Assembly (NCBI RefSeq): GCF_015354315.1
Contig: NZ_JADKYY010000001.1
Coordinates: 1-64,000 of the forward strand
Direction of reading: 5' to 3'
DNA: 64,000 bases
Source of the DNA: Planobacterium oryzisoli
GTDB lineage: Bacteria > Bacteroidota > Bacteroidia > Flavobacteriales > Weeksellaceae
Every line of letters begins with the position of its first letter. Positions within the stretch are counted from its first letter, which is position 1. The notes beneath the pieces were generated by a model that was given only the letters and a program-made list of their open reading frames with translations, made no database searches and was not told the DNA's origin. The position numbers and the translations under genes are program-made. Shown one piece after another: positions 53,034 through 63,570 of this stretch.

Positions 53034-53276
53034 TTATTCCTCGTCTTCTTCTTCGTCGTATTTAGCAAGTTCCTCATCACACCATACGAAAGCTTGTTCT
53101 ACCACCTTGGTAGCTTCATCGGCCATGGTTTCCTCATCGTCACCTTCCAAATCATCCAACCATTCTACTTCTTCCTCTTCTACGTTAAGGATGAAACGTG
53201 GATATTCGGTGTGTACTACAAATAAATCTTCCGGCATTTCGGAATTATCGGCAAGTAAAAATTTAGGTAATTTCAT
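53034..53276 (-). CDS. Conserved acidic small protein
   Basis: An 80-residue protein beginning MKLPKFLLADNSEMPEDLFV with VHTEYPRFILNVEEEEVEWLDDL and ending in an extremely acidic tail (LAKYDEEEDEE). I recall similar short proteins in Flavobacteriia annotated as hypothetical. No known domain is recognised. The first 35 residues look like a small beta structure; the rest is acidic helix. The start is ATG 53276. It lies 72 bases upstream (by strand) of nothing else and shares a terminator with the META gene. Confidence 0.8.
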   Translation of the reverse strand: MKLPKFLLADNSEMPEDLFVVHTEYPRFILNVEEEEVEWLDDLEGDDEETMADEATKVVEQAFVWCDEELAKYDEEEDEE

Positions 53277-53348
53277 TTTCTTAGGGTTTATTTTAATCAA
53301 AGATAAACAAATTTGCTTTAGCGAAGGTGGAGCGTTTTTTAAATTATG

Positions 53349-54245
53349 TTAAAATTCGGGTCCGAACATTGTGGATACTTTCTCTGCTTTTTTGCTCTGG
53401 GAGTAGTCGTAGAAACCCTCTCCGGACTTCACGCCTAATTTTCCAGCCTGCACCATATTGACCAGTAAAGGATTGGGTGCATATTTAGGGTTCTTAAAGC
53501 CATCGTACAGTACATTGAGAATGGCAAGACATACGTCCAAACCAATGAAATCGGCAAGTTGCAGCGGTCCCATTGGGTGCGCCATTCCTAATTTCATAAC
53601 GGTATCGATTTGCTGGACACCCGCTACTCGGTTGTAGAGGGTTTCAATAGCTTCATTAATCATTGGCATCAGTATACGGTTGGCGACAAAACCAGGATAG
53701 TCGTTGGCCTCTACCGGCACTTTTCCCAAGGTTTCAGAGAGGTTGTAGATCTGTTCGAAAGTCTGCTTTGAAGTAGAATACCCTTTGATCACTTCTACCA
53801 GCTTCATGACCGGAACCGGATTCATGAAGTGCATTCCTATCACTTTATCCGGTCTCTGTGTAACGGAGGCTATCTCAGTAATGGAAATGGAGGAAGTATT
53901 GGTAGCAAGGATACATCCCTCAGGAGCCAGAGAGTCCATTTCTTTAAATATGCGAAATTTCAGTTCCTTGTTTTCTGTTGCAGCTTCCACAATGAGTTCC
54001 GCTTGCCTCGCAGCCTGGGAGAGCTCGGTATAGGTATTAATATTTGCAAGGGTGTTGTCTTTGTCTTGGGAAGAAATGGTCTGCTTGGACACCATGCGGT
54101 CCAAATTCTTTTCAATCGTCTGCATTCCTTTTTCCAGCGCTGAGGCCGATACATCCACTAAAGAGACGCTAAAACCGCTTTGTGCGAACGTATGGGCAAT
54201 TCCATTTCCCATGGTTCCTGCGCCGATTACTACAACTTGTTTCAT
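53349..54245 (-). CDS. hbd: 3-hydroxybutyryl-CoA dehydrogenase family protein
   Basis: A 298-residue NAD(P)-dependent 3-hydroxyacyl-CoA dehydrogenase without a fused hydratase. Rossmann motif VVIGAGTMGNGIAHTFAQSGFSVSLVD, ILATNTSSISITEIA, and GMHFMNPVPVMKLVEVIKG (catalytic His), then VEANDYPGFVANRILMPMINEAIE and GPLQLADFIGLDV. It interconverts 3-hydroxybutyryl-CoA and acetoacetyl-CoA. It follows the M23 peptidase gene by 24 bases and may share its transcript. Confidence 0.94.
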   Translation of the reverse strand: MKQVVVIGAGTMGNGIAHTFAQSGFSVSLVDVSASALEKGMQTIEKNLDRMVSKQTISSQDKDNTLANINTYTELSQAARQAELIVEAATENKELKFRIFKEMDSLAPEGCILATNTSSISITEIASVTQRPDKVIGMHFMNPVPVMKLVEVIKGYSTSKQTFEQIYNLSETLGKVPVEANDYPGFVANRILMPMINEAIETLYNRVAGVQQIDTVMKLGMAHPMGPLQLADFIGLDVCLAILNVLYDGFKNPKYAPNPLLVNMVQAGKLGVKSGEGFYDYSQSKKAEKVSTMFGPEF

Positions 54246-54269
54246 TGGATTTTGATTTATTATTAGGTG

Positions 54270-55091
54270 TTATTTGTTTCTGTACGTTTTGTGCTCCTCC
54301 AGCAGGGTTCTTTCCTTAGAGTGGGTTTCAAAATAGGTCGGTAGATACACTTTCTGCCCAGAAATGCGGTGTAAGTATACCCCAAAGTGCAGATGCGGTC
54401 CACTGGAATATCCTGTATTTCCGCTTTTTGCCAGAAGGCCGCCTTTCTCAATATACTGTCCCTTTTCTACCACTGCGCTCTGAGGATAAAGGTGGGTGTA
54501 CTGTGCAAAAGTACCGTCTTCGTGCAGGACGATTATTTCATTATTGTACTTAGCACACTCCGGCCTATAGCAGTGCGTGGTATGTTGGTCCTGGACAAAG
54601 ACCACTCGGCCTTCTCTAGCAGCATGCACGGGGCTTTTTTCTGGCATCGCAAAATCCAGCGCATGGATTCCTTGGTGGGTACGCGTACCATTGTAGCCCT
54701 GTCCTACCGCATATGAAGCTCCCTGCTTAAAAGGTAGGGAATAGATATATAGGCTGTCGTAGTGCTTTATTCTGGTGTCCCCGTAATTGGAGAGTGTTTT
54801 ATAATGGAAGTGGGTTTTTCCCTTATTGATGGGGTTAAATCGCGTGATTTCCTGGCGCTGCGTACGGGGAGATAATACCACGGTATCGCCTGATTTAAGC
54901 TTAGACTTCATGCCGATTAGTTGCAAAGTTAGCTGACTGGATATGGGGGTGTACTCCTCATTGTCGGCATAGAGTATAGCTTGGTACCCCTTAATTTCGT
55001 GGTAAAATCGTACCTGAAATTTTCCCTGTCCATAGAGTGGTAGTAGGGAACAAAGCGTAAAAAGTAGTAGGGCAGTGCGCAATACTGTCAT
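54270..55091 (-). CDS. M23 family metallopeptidase, exported
   Basis: A 273-residue protein with a signal peptide (MTVLRTALLLFTLCSLLPLYGQ). The C-terminal LytM/peptidase M23 domain has RTHQGIHALDFAMPEKSPVHAAREGRVV (His and Asp zinc ligands), IIVLHEDGTFAQYTHL and the HxH motif in SSGPHLHFGVY. It would cut peptidoglycan cross-links or act as an amidase activator. The start ATG overlaps the stop of the upstream Gfo/Idh gene (ATGA), indicating translational coupling. Confidence 0.92.
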   Translation of the reverse strand: MTVLRTALLLFTLCSLLPLYGQGKFQVRFYHEIKGYQAILYADNEEYTPISSQLTLQLIGMKSKLKSGDTVVLSPRTQRQEITRFNPINKGKTHFHYKTLSNYGDTRIKHYDSLYIYSLPFKQGASYAVGQGYNGTRTHQGIHALDFAMPEKSPVHAAREGRVVFVQDQHTTHCYRPECAKYNNEIIVLHEDGTFAQYTHLYPQSAVVEKGQYIEKGGLLAKSGNTGYSSGPHLHFGVYLHRISGQKVYLPTYFETHSKERTLLEEHKTYRNK

Positions 55092-56065
55092 TGCGGATTT
55101 TCCTTGGTGATAAGTCGCATAATCTCTAAGGCTACCTCCAAGGCCAGCATACCATCTTCTAAGGAGACCTCTACATGCTGGTTGTTTTCTATTGCTTGTG
55201 CGAAGGCGTTAAGTTCGTCCAAGATTGCATTGTTGGATTCGATCTGCGGATACTCAAAAACTATCTGATTCTTCTCCCCCTCAGCATTTTCTATGATCAT
55301 ATCGAATGGAGAACTCTGGGCACTTACCGGCTTCATACGAATCACTTCGGCTTTTTTTTCCAGAAAATCTACCGAAATATAGGCATCTTGCTGGAAAAAG
55401 CGGGATTTACGCATGGCTTTCATAGAAATACGTGAAGTGGTTAGGTTGGCCACACAACCGTTTTCAAATTCAATGCGGGCATTGGTGATGTCTGGTGTTT
55501 TGGAAACCACACAAACACCGCTGGCATGTATCTGCTTGATTTTTGACTTCACTAGGCTTAAAAGGATGTCCAGATCGTGGATCATCAGGTCCAGTACTAC
55601 CGATACGTCCGTACCGCGGGGATTGAATTCTGCCAACCGGTGGATTTCAATGAACATGGGATTCTGTATGTAGGACCGGGTGGCAATGAATGCGGGATTG
55701 TAGCGCTCCACATGGCCTACCTGGGCTTTGATGCCGTATTTGTTACAAAGAAATACAATGTCCTTAGCCTGCTCGAGCGTTTGGGTTACCGGCTTTTCCA
55801 AAAAGAAGTGTTTGCCCGCTGCGATTGCTTTCAGTGCATAGTCGTAATGGTAAAGAGTTGGGGTGACAATGTCCAGCATGTCGATTTGCTCGAGAAGGGA
55901 ATCGAAATCTTCAAAATAACGGTATCCCAGCTCTTTTTCAATGGCCTTTCCCACGTGTGGATCGGCATCGTGGAATCCAACAAGCGAGTATTTCTCACTT
56001 TGCTCCAGTAGTTTCAAATGAATTTTCCCCAGGTGTCCAGCACCCACAAGACCCGCTCGTAACAT
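55088..56065 (-). CDS. Gfo/Idh/MocA family oxidoreductase
   Basis: A 325-residue NAD(P)-dependent oxidoreductase. Rossmann motif LRAGLVGAGHLGKIHLKLLEQ, then DIVTPTLYHYDYALKAIAAGKHFFLEKPVTQT with the Glu-Lys-Pro motif, and GHVERYNPAF and MIHDLDILLSLV in the C-terminal domain. The family acts mostly on sugars or inositols; substrate not predictable. First gene of the Gfo/Idh - M23 - hbd run; a near-consensus -7 box TATATTTA (complement of 56083-56090) precedes it. Confidence 0.92.
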   Translation of the reverse strand: MLRAGLVGAGHLGKIHLKLLEQSEKYSLVGFHDADPHVGKAIEKELGYRYFEDFDSLLEQIDMLDIVTPTLYHYDYALKAIAAGKHFFLEKPVTQTLEQAKDIVFLCNKYGIKAQVGHVERYNPAFIATRSYIQNPMFIEIHRLAEFNPRGTDVSVVLDLMIHDLDILLSLVKSKIKQIHASGVCVVSKTPDITNARIEFENGCVANLTTSRISMKAMRKSRFFQQDAYISVDFLEKKAEVIRMKPVSAQSSPFDMIIENAEGEKNQIVFEYPQIESNNAILDELNAFAQAIENNQHVEVSLEDGMLALEVALEIMRLITKENPQ

Positions 56066-56178
56066 GGTATAGATAATTTGTGTAAATATAGTAATTAGCT
56101 CAGGAATTTACCGTATCGGCCTGCCCTTGCAGTCGCTTTTTTCTCGGTTTAACTCTGGTAGGAATGACTCTAAATCTT

Positions 56179-56186
56179 TACTTTTG
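56179..56186 (+). promoter_or_regulatory. -7 box (TACTTTTG) directly before pcm
   Basis: Matches TAnnTTTG and ends only 4 bases before the pcm ATG, so if used it would give a leaderless or nearly leaderless transcript. Confidence 0.5.
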
Positions 56187-56190
56187 TTAG

Positions 56191-56838
56191 ATGCAGGATT
56201 CATTTTTACATAAGGGACACCGGAAGAAGCTCGTGGAGTACCTCAGGGACCACTGCAGCATTACTAGCCCGCTGGTTCTGCGTGCCATGGAGCAGGTGCC
56301 TAGACATCTGTTTCTAGAAAGCATTTTTCATGAATACGCCTATCAGGACCGAGCCTTTCCCATCGCTTCGAACCAAACGATTTCCCATCCCTCCACCGTG
56401 GCGGAGCAAAGCCAGTTGCTTGAGGCTAGAGAAGGAGACAAGGTACTGGAAATTGGGACCGGTAGTGGGTACCAAACGGCGGTCTTGGTAGCGATGGGTC
56501 TGCAGGTATATTCCGTGGAGCGTCAAAAGGAGCTGTTTGATTTTTCCCACAAAACCTTAAAGGAGATAGGACTACGGCCTAAGTTTCAAAGTTTTGGCGA
56601 TGGCTTTCAGGGCCTGCCCACGTTTGCTCCTTTTGACAGTGTTTTAGTGACCTGTGGTGCGCAGCAGCTTCCAAGCGAGCTGTTAAAACAGCTGAAAGTA
56701 GGCGGGAGGATGGTGATTCCCCTAGGTCCTTTGCAGGAACAGATACTGTATCGATTCACCAAAATTGCACCAACGGAATTTGAAAAAGAGTCTTTCGGGC
56801 GGTACCGGTTTGTACCGATGCTGGGATCGACTAACTAA
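56191..56838 (+). CDS. pcm: Protein-L-isoaspartate O-methyltransferase
   Basis: A 215-residue SAM-dependent enzyme that repairs isoaspartyl residues. Motifs: VLRAMEQVPRHLFLESIF, AFPIASNQTISHPSTVAEQSQLL, the SAM-binding VLEIGTGSGYQTAVLVAMG, and VGGRMVIPLGPLQEQ. Normal length. hutU starts 8 bases after its stop, so the two are likely co-transcribed. The start is the only ATG consistent with the family N-terminus. Confidence 0.94.
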   Translation: MQDSFLHKGHRKKLVEYLRDHCSITSPLVLRAMEQVPRHLFLESIFHEYAYQDRAFPIASNQTISHPSTVAEQSQLLEAREGDKVLEIGTGSGYQTAVLVAMGLQVYSVERQKELFDFSHKTLKEIGLRPKFQSFGDGFQGLPTFAPFDSVLVTCGAQQLPSELLKQLKVGGRMVIPLGPLQEQILYRFTKIAPTEFEKESFGRYRFVPMLGSTN

Positions 56839-56846
56839 TATGTACT

Positions 56847-58850
56847 ATGGAAGAAACGAATTTCAAAAAGTTAATACAACAGGGGATTCCTGAGAACTTA
56901 CCCGAACCAAGGCCACTGGACCCTTCCGTGAACAGGGCGCCCCACAGAAAGCAAATTCTCACTGCACAGGAAGAAAAACTCGCCCTGGAAAATGCACTGC
57001 GCTATTTCCCGGCAAAATGGCACGAAGAATTAATAGGAGAGTTCTTGACCGAATTACGTACCTACGGTAGGATCTATATGTATCGCTTTCGTCCTACCTA
57101 TCCCATCTATGCGCGCAGTATTTCCGAGTATCCCGGTAAATCGCTCCAGGCGCAGGCTATAATGTTGATGATTCATAATAATCTTGATCCCCAGGTAGCA
57201 CAACACCCCGAGGAACTGATCACCTATGGAGGGAATGGTGCGGTCTTTAGTAATTGGGCCCAGTATCTTCTTACGATGAAGTACTTGTCGGAAATGGAAC
57301 CCACCCAAACCTTGGTGATGTATTCGGGACATCCTATGGGACTTTTTCCGTCCCACCCCGATGCCCCCCGCGTAGTAGTGACTAACGGGATGGTAATCCC
57401 TAATTATTCGCAGGCAGACGACTACGAGCGGTTTAATGCCCTTGGGGTAAGTCAATACGGGCAGATGACAGCAGGTAGCTATATGTATATCGGTCCCCAA
57501 GGTATTGTGCACGGAACCACCATCACGGTGCTCAATGCGTTTCGCAAGATAGGCCTTAAACCACAGGGAAATGTATTTGTTACCTCGGGGTTAGGGGGAA
57601 TGTCAGGAGCCCAGCCTAAAGCGGGTACTATCGCAGGCTGTATCACGGTTTGCGCGGAGGTGAATCCAAAAATAACCCAAATCCGACACGCCCAGGGCTG
57701 GATTGACGAGATATTCTCCGACCTACAAGAACTCACTAAGCGCGTGCAAAAGGCACAGCATAATGGAGAGGCCGTTTCTCTTGCCTACTTAGGAAATGTA
57801 GTAGAGGTGTGGGAATATTTTAAAGAGGTGGGAATTTTCATCGCGGTCGGCTCGGATCAGACCTCCCTCCATAATCCGTGGGCCGGTGGGTACTATCCGG
57901 TCTCCTTGAGTTTTGAGGAGTCCAACCGTATGATGGCCCAGGATCCCAGCGCCTTTAAAGCCCATGTACAAGAGAGCCTAAGAAGACACGCACGAGCCAT
58001 CGCCTCCCATACCAGCGAAGGAACATATTTCTTTGATTACGGAAACGCCTTCCTGCTAGAAGCGGGAAGGGCAGGGGCCGACGTAATGGCCTCCGAGCCT
58101 ACCCTTGGAAGGGAATATAAGTACCCTAGCTATGTGCAGGACATCATGGGTCCCATGTGTTTTGATTATGGGTTCGGACCTTTCCGTTGGGTATGCGCAA
58201 GTGGTAGTGAAAAGGATCTGGACAAAACCGATGCCTTGGCCCTTGAGGTGCTGGAGCAATTAGCTAGGCAGGCTCCGAGTGAGATTGCCCAACAAATGGC
58301 CGATAATATTCAGTGGATTCAAGGAGCGAAAGCCAACCGATTGGTGGTGGGCTCCAAGGCGCGAATACTTTATGCCGATGCCCAAGGTAGGATTCAGATT
58401 GCTCAGGCATTCAATGAGGCAATTGCGCGTGGGGAGATTGGTCCGGTAGTACTGGGCCGCGACCACCACGATGTCTCGGGAACAGATTCTCCCTACAGGG
58501 AAACTTCCAATATCTACGACGGATCACGTTTTACCGCAGATATGGCCATACAGAATGTCATTGGAGACAGTTTCCGTGGAGCTACCTGGGTTTCCATACA
58601 CAATGGAGGTGGTGTAGGTTGGGGAGAAGTAATCAACGGAGGGTTTGGCATGCTGCTGGATGGAAGTAAAGAATCGCAGCGCCGTTTGGAATCCATGCTT
58701 TTTTGGGACGTTAACAACGGTATAGCCCGGCGTAGCTGGGCGCGTAATGAGGGAGCTATGGATGCCATTAAGCGAGCCATGGAGAGAGAGCCTCAGCTAC
58801 GCGTGACACTGCCTAATCGGGTAGATCCCGGCTTACTTAGCTCCCTATAA
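56847..58850 (+). CDS. hutU: Urocanate hydratase, long form
   Basis: A 667-residue NAD-dependent enzyme of histidine degradation. Motifs: YGGNGAVFSNWAQYLLTM, YSGHPMGLFPSHPDAPRVVVTNGM, GPQGIVHGTTIT, TSGLGGMSGAQPKAGTIAG, the active-site MGPMCFDYGFGPFRWVCASG and GGVGWGEVINGGFGM. It is about 100 residues longer than the usual proteobacterial HutU and near the eukaryotic length. No other hut gene is in the window. Directly after its stop lies a truncated nitroreductase fragment. Confidence 0.96.
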   Translation: MEETNFKKLIQQGIPENLPEPRPLDPSVNRAPHRKQILTAQEEKLALENALRYFPAKWHEELIGEFLTELRTYGRIYMYRFRPTYPIYARSISEYPGKSLQAQAIMLMIHNNLDPQVAQHPEELITYGGNGAVFSNWAQYLLTMKYLSEMEPTQTLVMYSGHPMGLFPSHPDAPRVVVTNGMVIPNYSQADDYERFNALGVSQYGQMTAGSYMYIGPQGIVHGTTITVLNAFRKIGLKPQGNVFVTSGLGGMSGAQPKAGTIAGCITVCAEVNPKITQIRHAQGWIDEIFSDLQELTKRVQKAQHNGEAVSLAYLGNVVEVWEYFKEVGIFIAVGSDQTSLHNPWAGGYYPVSLSFEESNRMMAQDPSAFKAHVQESLRRHARAIASHTSEGTYFFDYGNAFLLEAGRAGADVMASEPTLGREYKYPSYVQDIMGPMCFDYGFGPFRWVCASGSEKDLDKTDALALEVLEQLARQAPSEIAQQMADNIQWIQGAKANRLVVGSKARILYADAQGRIQIAQAFNEAIARGEIGPVVLGRDHHDVSGTDSPYRETSNIYDGSRFTADMAIQNVIGDSFRGATWVSIHNGGGVGWGEVINGGFGMLLDGSKESQRRLESMLFWDVNNGIARRSWARNEGAMDAIKRAMEREPQLRVTLPNRVDPGLLSSL

Positions 58851-58866
58851 ACCCTAACAAACTACA

Positions 58867-58971
58867 ATTACGGAAACTGCAGATGCCATCAGGCGCCGTC
58901 GGGCCGTGCGCAAATTTGATACTTCCCAACCTTTGGATTCCGATAGGGTGCGCAACTGTCTTCAGCTGGCG
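58867..58971 (+). pseudogene. Nitroreductase-like 5' fragment fused to a receptor fragment
   Basis: After an in-frame stop at 58855-58857 the frame reads ITETADAIRRRRAVRKFD and TSQPLDSDRVRNCLQLA, the first 35 or so residues of a nitroreductase-family FMN protein (AIRxRRxVRKF). No ATG, GTG or TTG precedes the family start in this frame; the nearest usable codon is GTG 58906. The rest of the nitroreductase, including all FMN-binding loops, is missing, and the frame continues without a stop into receptor sequence at about 58972. Interpreted as the left half of a deletion junction. Confidence 0.65.
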
Positions 58972-59556
58972 CATACCTACGGTGTGGAACTTTTGGCACA
59001 AAAGAGGACCTTAAATGATTTCTACGGAATAATGGCATATACACTAGGGTATTCGGAGTTTACCAATGCTCAAGGTACCTACGAACCATCAAGTTGGGAC
59101 AGTAGGCACATACTTTCCCTCACGGCAGGAAAATACCTTAAAAGAGACTGGAACTTGGCTGCAAGGTTCCGGTTGCAAAGTGCCTTGCCTGAGACCCCTT
59201 ACGACCTTTCACAAAGTGCACGGGTGGTGGTATGGAACGTAGCCAATGCGCCGGTGAAGGACTTTACTCTGCTCAATTCTCAGCGGGGAAATCTGGTGCA
59301 CCAACTGGATCTGCGCGCAGAGAAGAAATGGACGTTTCCCTCCTGGCAATTTACCTTCTATCTTGATGTGGTCAATGCCTATGGTTCCGATAATCCCAGC
59401 AGACTGCCGGTACTTGCCCTATCACGTGATGCGCAGGGTAATGGCATCATAACCAACCCCGATGCCCAAAGGGAGCAGCAAATATACCAGCTGGAGACTG
59501 CGCAGAACGACCGCTCCACGCCGCTGCCTTACTTTGGATTTATCTTTGAGTTTTAG
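58972..59556 (+). pseudogene. C-terminal remnant of a TonB-dependent receptor
   Basis: About 194 residues, starting HTYGVELLAQKRTLNDFYG and including YEPSSWDSRHILSLTAGKYL, WNLAARFRLQSALPETPYD, LDLRAEKKWTFPSWQFTFYLD, DVVNAYGSDNPSR and a terminal PLPYFGFIFEF. This is the last few strands of a TonB-dependent receptor barrel with the expected C-terminal Phe. Signal peptide, plug and most of the barrel are absent. It is in frame with the preceding nitroreductase fragment, and its stop overlaps the convergent S41 gene by 17 bases. Confidence 0.8.
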
Positions 59557-61084
59557 GTCTGGAGATTCTCTTAAGGATCCTATCTACGGCAGCATCACGC
59601 GATGTGCCAGGCAGAAGGGAATCTGTAGGTAGGTTAAGGTCGGGATCTACACCGTGGCCTTTTCTATGCTCTTTTCCGTGGGTGTAGCTCGTTACCTTCA
59701 TAAGTCCAATAGGGAGAAGCAGCCTACTGTGGGGTAGTTGCTTCACGGCGTATTGTCCGGCCACCGCCCAGTTTGCAGCACCTCCTGTTTCTTCGCCTAA
59801 GATCTCTGCCCTCCCTGCGCTCTGGAGTTTGCTGGCCAGGGTAGAGGCTGCGGAGAAACTGCTGCCATTGACCAGAACATAGAGAGATTTCGTATAGGCT
59901 GTCTTTTTTGGTTTTTTGGGGTAGGTCCAGTAGGTACTTGAGAATACATACCGGTCTTGGTGTTTTCGTACCAGTAGATAGGAGCCCAGACGGTAGGGAA
60001 TGTAGAAAGTCCACATAACTGGTCTTAATACTTTAGGGAATAGTCTCTGGTAACTGCTGTGAAGAAGTGAACTACGGCTATTTAATTCTATGGGTTCAAT
60101 GAGTTTAAAGCGCTGCTCCAGACTTACGTAGGAGTAGAGATCATGAATTTCTGCCAGAGACCCCCCTAAGTTATTACGAAGGTCCAGAATAAGGTGCTCC
60201 GTACGGTTGTCTTTGAGCTCCTGAAAACTGGACTTATAAAAACTACGTGCGCCCCTATAGGAAAAACTACGTATTTTAAGGAGTGCTACCTTGCGGTCGG
60301 CATCGAGGTATTCCAACGTGCGGTTGTAGGATTTTGTAAGGGGATTATAGTCCCGGGTCTTTTCCGCTGCTTTTTTCTTTTTCTCCTGCTGATCCTCCTT
60401 TAGATCCTGTGGAGTCTTGGGAGCACGTACCAGAGTGAGTTGCTGCAGGGAATCATTCCTTTTAAGGGTAAGTTGCAGTGAATCGTTCAAAGAGTGCTCG
60501 GCCGTATAATATACGGGCCAGCGCCGGGCCAGCGCGTAGGGCAAAAATGTGGTGTTGTAGCCGTCACGGCTTACCAGTCTGCTGTAGGACTGCAGTAGTT
60601 CACTGGCGGATTTTCCTTCTATCTGAGTGAGTTCGGACTGGTTGTAGTGGGCCAAGGAGGGATCCTTTACGGCTTTGATGTAGATGCGCCCGTCTTTAAC
60701 CTGGTAGGAGAACTCGGAAAGCAATCCTTTTTTGTTTTTTAACGCCTTGGACTCTTTAATAGTAGAACGCCTTTGCGCAGGTTGTAGCTGCAGATGGCCC
60801 TGACGTACTTCGGTAATAAGTGGAGCCAGCCTAAAATAGAACTCGCGTGGAGTGAGTGGCCTGTTCAAGGTCTCTATTAGGGAATCCTTCTTAAAGTAGA
60901 ACGTTTCTTTGGGTGTATATCCGTAGAGTTCTGGATGTAATTTTTCAAGCTGCTCCAGGGCATACTCCACGTCTTGGTGCAGTTGGAAGGGTTCCAGAGG
61001 CGTGTCCAACCTGCTGTTGTGCTTCTGCACACTGGTGCAGGAAAGCATGGCGGTGAGAAGAACTAATGAAAGCCGTTTTTTCAA
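59540..61084 (-). CDS. S41 family peptidase, lipoprotein (TTG start)
   Basis: A 514-residue exported serine peptidase. Lipoprotein signal MKKRLSLVLLTAMLSC (Cys16). A helical N-terminal domain precedes a degenerate PDZ-like region (QIEGKSASELLQSYSRLV), a Lys/Glu-rich insert (QEKKKKAAEK), then the S41 core: KVALLKIRSFSYRGARSFY, LILDLRNNLGGSLAE, and the nucleophile region VLVNGSSFSAASTLASKL, followed by GEETGGA. The start is put at TTG 61084, because a TTG at 61102 falls inside the -7 box and there is no ATG ahead of the signal peptide. Substrate unknown. Confidence 0.85.
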   Translation of the reverse strand: MKKRLSLVLLTAMLSCTSVQKHNSRLDTPLEPFQLHQDVEYALEQLEKLHPELYGYTPKETFYFKKDSLIETLNRPLTPREFYFRLAPLITEVRQGHLQLQPAQRRSTIKESKALKNKKGLLSEFSYQVKDGRIYIKAVKDPSLAHYNQSELTQIEGKSASELLQSYSRLVSRDGYNTTFLPYALARRWPVYYTAEHSLNDSLQLTLKRNDSLQQLTLVRAPKTPQDLKEDQQEKKKKAAEKTRDYNPLTKSYNRTLEYLDADRKVALLKIRSFSYRGARSFYKSSFQELKDNRTEHLILDLRNNLGGSLAEIHDLYSYVSLEQRFKLIEPIELNSRSSLLHSSYQRLFPKVLRPVMWTFYIPYRLGSYLLVRKHQDRYVFSSTYWTYPKKPKKTAYTKSLYVLVNGSSFSAASTLASKLQSAGRAEILGEETGGAANWAVAGQYAVKQLPHSRLLLPIGLMKVTSYTHGKEHRKGHGVDPDLNLPTDSLLPGTSRDAAVDRILKRISRPKTQR

Positions 61085-61099
61085 GGAGAGTGTTTTAGT

Positions 61100-61107
61100 C
61101 AAAAATA
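61100..61107 (-). promoter_or_regulatory. -7 box (TATTTTTG) for the S41 gene
   Basis: Top strand CAAAAATA; matches TAnnTTTG on the gene strand, 15 bases before the TTG at 61084. Confidence 0.55.
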
Positions 61108-61135
61108 AACATTTGTTCCTATTGGAACGATACGA

Positions 61136-61163
61136 TAAAAAAAAACTCCGCCGTAGCGGAGTT
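61136..61163 (-). terminator. Intrinsic terminator of icd
   Basis: Stem AACTCCGC (61144-61151) with GCGGAGTT (61156-61163); on the icd strand it is followed by a run of T. Confidence 0.9.
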
Positions 61164-61169
61164 GAAAAT

Positions 61170-63425
<2,256 letters not shown>

Positions 63426-63536
63426 ATGTTTTTTTAGCCATTATACGGTATTGTACGAAAGGTATTAGCCAGGAAGAAAAACCTTTTTTAAGATATATTT
63501 AACCTTTACAAGCAAGTTTCTAAGGGGTAAATTGGT

Positions 63537-63544
63537 TATTTTTG
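63537..63544 (+). promoter_or_regulatory. -7 box (TATTTTTG) for tpx
   Basis: Matches TAnnTTTG, 26 bases before the tpx ATG; lies in the 184-base divergent gap shared with icd. Confidence 0.6.
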
Positions 63545-63570
63545 GTACAAACAATAATAAAAATAGAATT

